Of a DNA stretch of 10,774 nucleotides, positions 1 to 6,334 are shown piece by piece. Location: the NCBI GenBank assembly GCA_035266225.1, contig DATFNV010000610.1:1-10774 (forward strand), read 5' to 3'. How positions within the stretch are numbered: the first letter of the stretch is position 1; the number at the start of each line of letters is the position of its first letter. The notes beneath the pieces were generated by a model. The model saw only the letters and a list, made by a program, of their open reading frames with translations, searched no databases and was not told where the DNA came from. The DNA comes from DATFNV01 sp035266225. GTDB lineage: Bacteria > Planctomycetota > Planctomycetia > Gemmatales > Gemmataceae. The position numbers and the translations under genes are program-made.

Positions 1-1
1 G

Positions 2-237
2 GAGTTGCGTGAGGTGTTGGAGGAGCGCCTGCCGCCGGCGCGCTGGAAGGCGCCGCGGCGGCAGCGCCGGCGTCGCCGGCGCACAACCACAACCGTGGCT
101 CCGCCCTTGGCAGCGTGATCACGGTTGCCTGTGGTGCTACCGTCGAGTCGTCTCCCCGTGGGAAAGTCGTAAACCTTTTCGACCACTACGACAAGATCGT
201 CTATCATGAAGCTGAGCCGCCGGCGGCTCGTCACTGA
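2..237 (+). pseudogene. 3' coding remnant at the window edge, frame uncertain
   Basis: Two plus-strand frames look partly coding. One enters from the left edge and reads ELREVLEERLPPARWKAP, then an Arg-rich tail, stopping at 116-118. The other is open from 13 to a TGA at 235-237 and ends with a protein-like stretch containing GKVVNLFDHYDKIVYHE and GC-biased third positions, but it has a TGA at 10-12 and no ATG, so it cannot start inside the window. A frameshift in the GCG-rich stretch around 45-80 joining the two is one reading; the end of an ordinary gene with a basic tail is another. I do not recognise the family. The palindrome at 218-251 overlaps the last codons of the second frame. Confidence is low because the 5' part is missing. 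Confidence 0.25.
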
Positions 238-251
238 ACGAGCCGCCGGCG
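218..251. repeat. GC-rich hairpin, 14-bp perfect arms
   Basis: Positions 218-231 (CGCCGGCGGCTCGT) are the exact reverse complement of 238-251, with a 6-base loop CACTGA. There is no T-run on either side, so it is not a classical intrinsic terminator. It lies between the ends of two remnants that point at each other (stops near 237 plus and 287 minus), the same convergent setting as the hairpin at 4603-4656. Confidence 0.55.
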
Positions 252-286
252 CGGACTACGGCTCGCCTTGCCAGTCGCGCTCTCAT

Positions 287-535
287 TCACCGCTTCGCTT
301 CGTCCAGGAAGGCGGTTACGGCAGCGCGGGCTTCCGGCTATGGCGCTAGCACCTGCAGGATAGCCGCGAACAGCTACTGCATCTGCGGCTCCAGCAGGCG
401 GTAGATGGTGCGGTTGTTGTTGAGCGTAGGCTCCACTGGGGCGCTCCAAGCGGGCAGGTTCGGGGCGCCCGTGCCCGCCCGTGCAGCAGCCACGTCTTCG
501 GGAGGTTCTTGCGCATAGCGCCATCGGCCCGACTG
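287..535 (-). pseudogene. Decayed hypothetical gene with two in-frame TAG stops
   Basis: Reading the minus strand in the frame that ends with TGA at 289-287 gives a convincing protein end: PTLNNNRTIYRLLEPQMQ, then TAG (376-374), LFAAILQVLAP, then TAG (340-338), PEARAAVTAFLDEAKR and TGA. Third positions are almost all G or C on both sides of the two stops, and the helical, Ala/Leu-rich character continues across them, so the frame was probably functional until recently. Upstream the same frame stays open to about 703 with less protein-like content, so the left limit of 535 given here is approximate and no start codon is evident. The family is not recognised. Two separate nonsense changes argue against a single sequencing error. 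Confidence 0.45.
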
Positions 536-602
536 ACCGAGGCCGCGAAGGAAGCACTGCGCCGGCTGGGACGGGGAGTGGAGCGTCCGGGTCGTCGGTT
601 TC

Positions 603-1025
603 TCATCGACTCCCGATGCCCTCGTGGGCTCCTCCCTGGTGCGCCCCGGAAGCGGCCCGACGAGCCTGAGGACTGCCGTTGAACGGTGGTGATTCCGGCG
701 CGGTCACTCGACACGTCATCGCCCCATCCACCCAAATCTGGACGTCATGAATCGGGAACTGCACGGCGCCGTCCTGCGAGCGAAGCTGCAGGCTCAGGTC
801 CGCTATCTTCGCGTCCAGCCGGTCCACGGCGCTCAAGGCTTGCGCTTCGGCCGCCTCCTCGAACGCGCGGAAAAGCGACTCCACGGCCGGGTAATCCGGC
901 CCGGGTGAGAAGGTGCCCTCCAGCAACCCGTCCGTGCCCCCCGCGAGCGTCATCCGGCCGAGATGTCGCCCTCCTGCGTCCATCAATTCGAGCGCCTGTC
1001 CCGGTTTCGGCTGCATGGTCAACAC
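603..1025 (-). CDS. Small hypothetical protein (140 aa)
   Basis: The GTG start at 1025 has an AGGAT element about 9 bases upstream; an in-frame ATG at 1016 is an alternative. Residues 1-105 look like a compact folded protein: a beta-rich start (QALELMDAGGRHLGRMTLAGG), then an acidic alpha-helical stretch (YPAVESLFRAFEEAAEAQALSAVDRLDAKIADLSLQLR), then a beta end (VQFPIHDVQIWVDGAMTCRV). The last 35 residues are Pro/Gly/Ala-rich, low in order and probably disordered. There is no signal peptide, membrane segment or catalytic motif. The opposite-strand frame (686-1090) is Arg/Pro-rich and is its shadow. I do not recognise the family. The gene is divergent from the sigma-WD40 gene and lies next to decayed sequence, so it may be part of an unstable island; a role cannot be assigned. 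Confidence 0.6.
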   Translation of the reverse strand: MLTMQPKPGQALELMDAGGRHLGRMTLAGGTDGLLEGTFSPGPDYPAVESLFRAFEEAAEAQALSAVDRLDAKIADLSLQLRSQDGAVQFPIHDVQIWVDGAMTCRVTAPESPPFNGSPQARRAASGAHQGGAHEGIGSR

Positions 1026-1128
1026 CCCGTCGTATCCTGAAATGCGTGCGACAGCCTCAAGTTAGCAGGATGTCACGAAGAGAGCCATAACAAAGGCGCG
1101 GGATCGCTGGTGCCACCTCTTTCGTTGA

Positions 1129-1168
1129 GCGGCGGGTCGCAGACCCTCTCAGGATCGCGACCCGCCGC
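1129..1168. repeat. 12-bp inverted repeat upstream of the sigma-WD40 gene
   Basis: GCGGCGGGTCGC at 1129-1140 is perfectly repeated in inverse at 1157-1168, with a 16-base loop. No T-run follows on either strand. It sits in the 236-bp gap between two divergent genes, about 60 bases before the candidate promoter, so it could be an operator or an RNA structure; it could also be an unrelated intergenic palindrome. Nothing else stands out in 1026-1200 except the A7 tract at 1193-1199. Confidence 0.4.
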
Positions 1169-1205
1169 GCAACGATTGTCACTCCCTTCCCGAAAAAAAC
1201 TGGAT

Positions 1206-1251
1206 TTGTTCCGCCATCTCTGGGAACTATAGAGGTTGAACGCCCCCGGAG
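1206..1251 (+). promoter_or_regulatory. Candidate promoter and ribosome binding site of the sigma-WD40 gene
   Basis: TTGTTC (1206-1211) and TATAGA (1228-1233) are spaced by 16 bases and resemble a housekeeping promoter. The ribosome binding site GGAG lies at 1248-1251, ten bases before the ATG at 1262. GGGAAC (1222-1227) also resembles the GGAAC minus-35 of many ECF sigma factors, but used that way it would start transcription almost at the ATG and lose the ribosome binding site. The assignment is by eye only. Confidence 0.3.
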
Positions 1252-1261
1252 ATGCGCACGC

Positions 1262-4200
1262 ATGGCCCAGACTCAACTCGGCGTCGTCCTGAGCCACCTC
1301 CAGCGGTTGCTCGGCACGCCTTCTCTCGACGAGCCGAGCGACCGCCAGCTCCTCGACCGCTTCGCCGCCCACCGCGACGAGGCCGCCTTCGACGAGCTGC
1401 TGCGCCGGCACGGTCCGATGGTCCTCGGCGTCTGCCGGCGGCTCCTCGCGGGGCCGCACGACGCCGACGACGTCTTCCAGGCGACCTTCCTCGTCTTCGT
1501 CCACAAGGCGGCGTCGATCCGCAAAGGCACGTCGCTGGGTTGCTGGCTGTACGGCGTGGCCTACCGGCTGGCGCTCAAGGCGCGGGTCGGGGCGGCGCGG
1601 CGGCGGGCTCACGAAAGGCGGGTGGCGGACATGCGGCCAACGGACGGGATCGGCGAGCCGTCGTGGGACGAGGTGCGGCCGCTGCTCGACGAGGAACTGG
1701 CCCGGTTGCCCGAACGACTGCGGGCGCCGCTGGTGCTCTGTTACCTCGAAGGCAAGAGCAACATCCAGGCGGCGCGGGAACTCGGCCGGCCCGCCGGCTC
1801 GATGTCGAAGGTCCTGGCCCGGGCCCGCGAAGTGCTGCGCCGGCGGCTGACCCGCCGCGGCGTGGTCCTGTCGGCGGCGGGCCTGGCGCTGCTGCTGGCG
1901 GAGAACACGGGCGCGGCGGTGCCGGCGGCGCTGGGCCGGGCGACGCTGGCCGCCGGGCTGGCGACGGCGGCGGGGGCGGGCGTGGCCGGCGTGGTGTCGG
2001 CGCGCGTGGCGGGCCTGGTGCAAGGGGGGTTACGCGACATGTTCTTGGCGAAATGCAAAGTGGTCCTCGCCCTCGTCCTGACCCTCGCCGTCCTCGGGAC
2101 CGGCGCCACCGCCTTCATGGCGCCGCCGCCCCCGGAGGCGAAGCCGGACGCCGTCGAACAGCCGCCCGCGCCGCAGCCGAAAGCGCTCATCGACCTGGAC
2201 GGCGACCGGCTGCCGGCCGGGGCCCTGGTGCGCCTCGGCACGAAGCACTTACGGCACGGGCACAACGTCCAGATGGTGGCCTTTGCCCCGGACGGCAAGA
2301 GCTTCGTCTCAACGGCGGGCGACCACCTGGCCCGCCGCTGGGACGTGGCGACCGGCCGGGAGATCGGCAGCTTCGGGCAGCAAACCGACCGCGACAAGCC
2401 TTACGCCCCGACGCGCTGGATGCATGCCGTCGCCTTCGCTCCCGACGGCAAGACCGTGGCCACCGGCGACCATAACCCCGGCTGGCAGGTGAGCACCATC
2501 CACCTCTGGAGCAGTGCCGACGGCAAGGAAATCCGCACGCTGCAAGGGCACACCGACGGCATCCTCTGCCTGGCCTACTCGCCCGACGGCAAGACCCTCG
2601 CCTCGGCCAGCGCCGACGGCACCATCCGCCTGTGGGACCCGGACAAGGGGTCGGAGCGCCAGGGCCTCAACGGACACACCGGGGCCGTGCGCTGGATCGC
2701 CTGGAGCCACGACGGCAAGCGGTTGGCCTCGGCGGGGGCCGACGGCAGCGTGCGCCTCTGGGACCCGGACAAGGCTGCCGAGCTGCGCTCCCTTAGCGCC
2801 CACGAGGGCGGCGCCGACGGCGTCGCCTTCTCGCGGGACGGCCGACAAGTCGTCTCCGGCGGCGCCGACAAGGTCGTGCGCCTCTGGGACGCGGCCACCG
2901 GCAAGGAGCTGCACAAGCTGCAGCGGGACAAGCCCATCTGTGCCTTGGCCTTCTCCCCAGACGGTGCGCTGATCGCCTGCGGCGGCGCCGACGACGTGTT
3001 GCTGTGGGACCGCAACACCGGCAAGGAAGTTCGCCGCCTCAAGGGATCGCATAATGAGATTTGCTCCGTCGCTTTCTCGGCCGACGGCCAGCAGATCGCG
3101 GCTGCCGCATTTTCCCACAGCACCGTTTTCCTCTGGGAGACCGCGACGGGGAAGCGTCTGGGGGAGCAGGCCGGGCACGACGGCGGGCAGATCGGCCGGC
3201 TCAGTTACAGCCCCGACGGCCAGGTCATCACCTCCTGCTGCGGCGACTGGACGCTCCGTCAATGGGACGTAGCGACCGGCCGGCAACTGCGGCGCATCGA
3301 GACGGTGCAGACCAATTTCCACGCGGCGGCCCTGGCCCCCGATGGCGAGTCGGTGGCCAGCGGCAGCTGGGGGGGCGCCGTGCGCCTCCTCGATCGGACG
3401 GGCAAGGAAGTGCGCTCCTGGAAGGCCCATGCCGGCTGGGTGACGGCGGTCGTTTTCACCCCGGACGGCAAGACGCTCGCTTCGGCCGGGACGGATCGGG
3501 CGGTCGTGCTGTGGGACCCAGCCACCGGGCAGGAGCGGCGCCGCTTCACCCTGGAAGGCGAAGGGGATCCGCCCAACAATGTGCTCTTCTCGCTCGACGG
3601 TCGCTTGGTGGCCGTGATCGTCCGCGGGCAGCCGCTTCGTCTGTGGGAAGTGGCGACGGGGAAGGAGCGGCCGCTGGTGCCTCCCCCGGCCGGCGGCCGT
3701 GTCGTCCAGCCCGGCGGCGACCCGGTCGAGTCGGCCGCCTTCTCGCCGGATAGCCGACTCCTCGCCACCGGCGGTCGCGACCACTCGGTCCGCCTCTGGG
3801 ACGTGTCGAGCGGTCAGCAGGTCCGGGCGCTCCCCGGACACATGGGGTGGATTGCGTCTGTGGCCTTTTCGCCGGACGGCCGCAACCTGGCCGTTGGACA
3901 CTGGCGAAGCGTGAGCCTGTGGGAAGTGAGGACAGGCAAGGAACGCCGCCGCTTCGATGGGCACGAGGGCGATGGGTCGGCGCTGGCCTTTGCACCAAAT
4001 GGCCGCACCCTGGTCGGTGGTAGCGGCGATACGACTGCGCTCATCTGGGACCTGACCGGGCGGCTGGACAGCGGCAAACTGCGACCGGCCAACCTGGCGG
4101 GGCAGGAGCTGGAACTGGCCTGGACCGACCTGCGCGGCGACGACGCCCCACAAGCGTATGCGGCGCTCTGGCTGCTGGCTTCGGCCCCGAAACAGGCCCT

Positions 4201-4594
4201 GCCGCTGCTGCGCGAGGCGCTGCCGCGCGCGGCCCCCGTCGATGCGGCACACCTGGGAAAACTCATCGCGGCCCTGGACGACGACGACTTCGAGAAGCGC
4301 GAGCGGGTCACGGATGAGCTGGTGAAGCTCGGCGAGCAGGCCGAGCCGGCCCTGAAGAAGGCCCTGGACGGGAAGCCGGCGGTCGAGATGCGCCGCCGCC
4401 TCGAATACCTGCTGGAGCGCCTGCGCGGGTCGGGCGAGTCGGGCGAACGGTTGCGGCAAGCGCGGGCGCTGGAAGTGCTCGAAGCGATCAGGACGCCCGA
4501 AGCCCGTGCCCTGCTGGAGGAACTGTCCAAGGGGGCCGCCGAAGCCTGGCTGACCCGCGAGGCCAAAACGGCGCTGGCGCGACTGGCGAAGTAA
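1262..4594 (+). CDS. ECF sigma factor fused to a membrane segment and 14 WD40 repeats
   Basis: The 1110-residue protein begins with sigma-70 region 2 (about 27-105, with DADDVFQATFLVFV at 67-80) and region 4 (about 140-195, LPERLRAPLVLCYLEGKSNIQAA). An Ala/Gly-rich hydrophobic part (201-255) leads into a clear membrane helix at about 264-286 and a Pro-rich linker. WD40-type repeats fill about 320-932; I count 14 LWD-like strand ends (RRWD, HLWS, RLWD, RLWD, RLWD, LLWD, FLWE, RQWD, RLLD, VLWD, RLWE, RLWD, SLWE, LIWD), enough for two seven-bladed propellers. The tail (about 945-1110) is helical, HEAT-like and charged. This matches the planctomycete ECF class with C-terminal WD40 extensions (named ECF01-Gob in the literature). 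I infer a cytoplasmic promoter-binding head tethered to a sensory or scaffold propeller outside the cytoplasm, possibly released by proteolysis. No separate anti-sigma gene is adjacent. The ATG is supported by GGAG at 1248. Confidence 0.93.
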   Translation: MAQTQLGVVLSHLQRLLGTPSLDEPSDRQLLDRFAAHRDEAAFDELLRRHGPMVLGVCRRLLAGPHDADDVFQATFLVFVHKAASIRKGTSLGCWLYGVAYRLALKARVGAARRRAHERRVADMRPTDGIGEPSWDEVRPLLDEELARLPERLRAPLVLCYLEGKSNIQAARELGRPAGSMSKVLARAREVLRRRLTRRGVVLSAAGLALLLAENTGAAVPAALGRATLAAGLATAAGAGVAGVVSARVAGLVQGGLRDMFLAKCKVVLALVLTLAVLGTGATAFMAPPPPEAKPDAVEQPPAPQPKALIDLDGDRLPAGALVRLGTKHLRHGHNVQMVAFAPDGKSFVSTAGDHLARRWDVATGREIGSFGQQTDRDKPYAPTRWMHAVAFAPDGKTVATGDHNPGWQVSTIHLWSSADGKEIRTLQGHTDGILCLAYSPDGKTLASASADGTIRLWDPDKGSERQGLNGHTGAVRWIAWSHDGKRLASAGADGSVRLWDPDKAAELRSLSAHEGGADGVAFSRDGRQVVSGGADKVVRLWDAATGKELHKLQRDKPICALAFSPDGALIACGGADDVLLWDRNTGKEVRRLKGSHNEICSVAFSADGQQIAAAAFSHSTVFLWETATGKRLGEQAGHDGGQIGRLSYSPDGQVITSCCGDWTLRQWDVATGRQLRRIETVQTNFHAAALAPDGESVASGSWGGAVRLLDRTGKEVRSWKAHAGWVTAVVFTPDGKTLASAGTDRAVVLWDPATGQERRRFTLEGEGDPPNNVLFSLDGRLVAVIVRGQPLRLWEVATGKERPLVPPPAGGRVVQPGGDPVESAAFSPDSRLLATGGRDHSVRLWDVSSGQQVRALPGHMGWIASVAFSPDGRNLAVGHWRSVSLWEVRTGKERRRFDGHEGDGSALAFAPNGRTLVGGSGDTTALIWDLTGRLDSGKLRPANLAGQELELAWTDLRGDDAPQAYAALWLLASAPKQALPLLREALPRAAPVDAAHLGKLIAALDDDDFEKRERVTDELVKLGEQAEPALKKALDGKPAVEMRRRLEYLLERLRGSGESGERLRQARALEVLEAIRTPEARALLEELSKGAAEAWLTREAKTALARLAK

Positions 4595-4602
4595 CCGCCT
4601 TG

Positions 4603-4656
4603 GCCGCTTGCGGCCTAGCGTTCGCGGGGTAGCGCGAACGCTAAGCCGCAAGCGGC
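4603..4656. repeat. Palindrome family copy 1, between convergent genes
   Basis: The arms at 4603-4626 and 4633-4656 (24 bp each, one mismatch, 6-base loop) share the core GCCGCTTGCGGC. The palindrome starts 8 bases after the stop of the sigma-WD40 gene and touches the stop of the minus-strand sigma gene (4657). No T-run flanks it. The position suggests a two-way terminator or barrier to read-through, but the same sequence also occurs between co-directional genes at 6285, 7967 and 9686, so it is a dispersed repeat family first. Confidence 0.85.
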
Positions 4657-5286
4657 TCACCCCTTTGGCGCCTTGGGCTCGATGTTCCGCTGCATTGGCG
4701 GTGCGCTCTTCACGTCCTGGCGCAACTTCTTGCGGGCCCGCGACAGGATCGGCCCGATGGTGTTGACCGGGATGTTTAGCTCGGTGCTGATTTCCTCGTA
4801 GCTGCGCCCTTCCAGGTAGTAGAGGCGCACCACCTCGCGATGGCGGCTCGGCAGTTTGCCGAGAATCTTCTCAACCTCCTCCAGGCTCTCCAGGCCGATC
4901 TCCGCCTTGGGCGGCTCCTCCAGCTCGGCGCTGGGCCGGCCGTCGCGAAACTGCACTTCCTGGGCGGCGCTGCGGCGGGCCAGCTCGTGGACGCAGATGC
5001 GCCGGGCGATCACCGCCAGGTAAGTCGCCAGGCTGCTGTTGCCCTTGAACTGCCGCAGCACCGCGTAGTCGTTGGAGACGATCTGCAGGAGGATCTCCGC
5101 GGCGAGGTCCTCCGTGTCCTCCGGGCGCAGCGGCATGCTGCGCAGGTGGGCGGTGTGGGAGATGACGTGGTAGATCAGTCCGAGGAAGCGATCCACGAAG
5201 TCATTCCAGGCCCCGGCTTGGTGGTTGAGACAGCGCTGGAGCAGGGCGCGGTCCACGGGTGTCAGAGCCACGGTCGATCCCCCCAT
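4657..5286 (-). CDS. ECF-type RNA polymerase sigma factor (about 209 aa)
   Basis: Region 2 spans about residues 10-105 (LLQRCLNHQAGAWNDFVDRFLGL, then PEDTEDLAAEILLQIV and the region 2.4-like STLATYL-type stretch written SSLATYLAVIARRICVHELARR). Region 4 spans about 140-190 (LPSRHREVVRLYYLEGRSYEEI, then the helix-turn-helix STELNIPVNTIGPILSRARKKLRQ). The short basic tail carries no membrane segment. The open frame runs upstream to 5505, but that part crosses the terminator and is not protein-like. I chose ATG 5286, where only a weak AGG lies upstream; GTG at 5271, preceded by GGGGGGA, is a real alternative. The gene lies just downstream of the Tad cluster, separated from it by a terminator, and may or may not control it. 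No anti-sigma gene is adjacent. Confidence 0.88.
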   Translation of the reverse strand: MGGSTVALTPVDRALLQRCLNHQAGAWNDFVDRFLGLIYHVISHTAHLRSMPLRPEDTEDLAAEILLQIVSNDYAVLRQFKGNSSLATYLAVIARRICVHELARRSAAQEVQFRDGRPSAELEEPPKAEIGLESLEEVEKILGKLPSRHREVVRLYYLEGRSYEEISTELNIPVNTIGPILSRARKKLRQDVKSAPPMQRNIEPKAPKG

Positions 5287-5410
5287 CGAGTCAGCCTGGA
5301 GGCGGGAAGGTCTACAATGCCATGTTATTTTATCCTTCCGCCTCACTCCGGGGTAGGTCAAGCGCCAAATTTCGCCCGGGAAGTCCAGCCATTGCAACCG
5401 CTGGGCCTGG
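5287..5410 (-). promoter_or_regulatory. Leader and promoter region of the ECF sigma gene
   Basis: Between the start codon and the terminator the minus strand holds an unusually AT-rich patch, GGATAAAATAACATGG (TAAAAT at 5332-5327), likely part of a minus-10 region. A TTGACC lies at 5361-5356, but the spacing (23 bases) is too long for a standard pair, so the exact promoter is unresolved. Confidence 0.3.
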
Positions 5411-5459
5411 AAAAAACGCGCGGGGCGGTGCCGGCAGACGTTACTGCCGGCACCGCCCC
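5411..5459 (-). terminator. Rho-independent terminator of the Tad cluster
   Basis: A perfect 16-bp stem (5444-5459 pairing with 5422-5437) with the 6-base loop ACGTTA is followed on the minus strand by GCGCG and then TTTTTT (5416-5411). It starts 20 bases after the stop of the TPR lipoprotein gene, so it terminates the minus-strand cluster and isolates the sigma gene downstream. It differs in sequence from the palindromes inside the cluster, which have no T-run. Confidence 0.9.
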
Positions 5460-5479
5460 CCGTGGTCCACGCGGTCCGC

Positions 5480-6271
5480 TCAGCGCGGCGGCATCCCGTC
5501 CTCAATGGGCGTCTCGAACCCGGCCTGCTTCAGCGCGGGGTCGGCCGGCGCGCGGCCCTCCAGCTGCGCGAGCAAGCGCAGCGCCGGCTCGTAGGTCGGC
5601 GCCTCCTTCAGGGCCGTCCTGAGTTGCTCCCGCGCCTCGGCGTCCTGGTTGGCCTGGTACAGCATGAAGCCCAAGCGGTAGTGCGCCATCGCCTCGCCGC
5701 CGCCTTTGCGCAGGGGCGCCATCGCCTCGTCATAACGTCCCGCGCGCGCCAGGCAGCAGCCGAGCATGTTCTGGTACTGACGGTTTTCCGGGTCGCATTC
5801 GGTCGCCCGCCTCAGGGCCTCGATCGCGGGGTCCCACTCCTTGTGGCGGGCGTAGCACATGCCCAGGTTCAACCAGAGCGACCCTTCCTGGGGTTGCTTC
5901 TCCAGGCCCTTGCGATACCACTTCACGGCCCCGTCGTGGTCGCCCATCTTCATGCAGAGTTGGCCCAGCGCCTGGTACGCCGACAGGCAGTTGGCGTCGA
6001 TGTCGAGCGCTTGCTCGAAGGCCTTGCGAGCCTGGTCGTAGAAGCGCTCCTGCTCCGCGGAGCCCTGGGGCCGGTGGTCTCCCTCGGCCACGAGCCAGCT
6101 GCCTGCGGCCACACACGGGTCGGGGTGCTTCGGCGGGTGCCTGGGCAGATCCTGCGCCTTCTCGATCACCGCGCCGGGCGGCGGCGGCGGGATGGTCTGC
6201 ACCGACGTCTGCGGCACGCAGCCGGCGGCGCCGACGATCAGGGCCACGACGAGGCGCTTGCGACAATCCAT
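5480..6271 (-). CDS. TadD-like TPR lipoprotein
   Basis: The 263-residue protein starts MDCRKRLVVALIVGAAGC: a short basic start, a hydrophobic core and the lipobox VGAAGC with the lipidated Cys at 18. A Pro-rich linker follows (27-53). About four to five TPR units cover 78-236 (for example ALGQLCMKMGDHDGAVKWYRKGLEKQP at 101-127 and NLGMCYARHKEWDPAIEALRRATECDP). TadD of Tad pilus systems is a TPR lipoprotein that helps assemble the outer-membrane secretin, and this gene fits that role by position and architecture, although TPR lipoproteins are common. The frame extends upstream to 6316 inside a palindrome; I chose the ATG at 6271 because GGAG lies 8 bases upstream and the signal peptide begins there. 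It is the last gene before the terminator. Confidence 0.85.
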   Translation of the reverse strand: MDCRKRLVVALIVGAAGCVPQTSVQTIPPPPPGAVIEKAQDLPRHPPKHPDPCVAAGSWLVAEGDHRPQGSAEQERFYDQARKAFEQALDIDANCLSAYQALGQLCMKMGDHDGAVKWYRKGLEKQPQEGSLWLNLGMCYARHKEWDPAIEALRRATECDPENRQYQNMLGCCLARAGRYDEAMAPLRKGGGEAMAHYRLGFMLYQANQDAEAREQLRTALKEAPTYEPALRLLAQLEGRAPADPALKQAGFETPIEDGMPPR

Positions 6272-6284
6272 TGTCGGCTCCGAA

Positions 6285-6332
6285 GGCGGCCGCTTGCGGC
6301 TTAGCAGGAACGCCAAGCCGCAAGCGGCCGCC
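6285..6332. repeat. Palindrome family copy 2
   Basis: The arms at 6285-6302 and 6315-6332 are 18 bp and perfect, with the shared GCCGCTTGCGGC core. The loop (6303-6314) keeps AGGAACGCC-type bases that look like the right half of the longer tip seen in copies 1 and 4, as if the left tip had been lost. It lies in the 63-bp gap between the ATPase stop and the TPR lipoprotein start, just before that gene's ribosome binding site. Confidence 0.85.
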
Positions 6333-6334
6333 GG

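Noticed and set aside
2..118. C-terminal end of a transposase
   Set aside because: The Arg-rich tail is suggestive but too short and low in complexity to assign, and there are no terminal inverted repeats or catalytic residues in the window.
350..682. Plus-strand open frame containing LTEAAKEALRRLGRGVERPGR
   Set aside because: It is in codon register opposite the minus-strand pseudogene frame, has no start codon, and its third-position pattern is weaker than that of the minus frame at 287-430.
686..1090. 134-residue plus-strand frame
   Set aside because: It is Arg/Pro/Ser-rich and opposite the more protein-like minus-strand gene 603-1025.
4603..4656. Classical intrinsic terminator
   Set aside because: The stem is strong, but neither side has a T-run, and sister copies lie inside an operon; only the hairpin at 5411-5459 has the T-run.
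2309..4660. 783-residue open frame on the minus strand
   Set aside because: It lies fully opposite the sigma-WD40 gene, and its Gly/Arg/His/Pro-rich sequence is the codon-bias mirror of the repeats; there is no domain and no ribosome binding site.
5462..6304. 280-residue open frame on the plus strand
   Set aside because: It is the mirror of the TPR lipoprotein gene and its start overlaps the end of the terminator region; no protein features.
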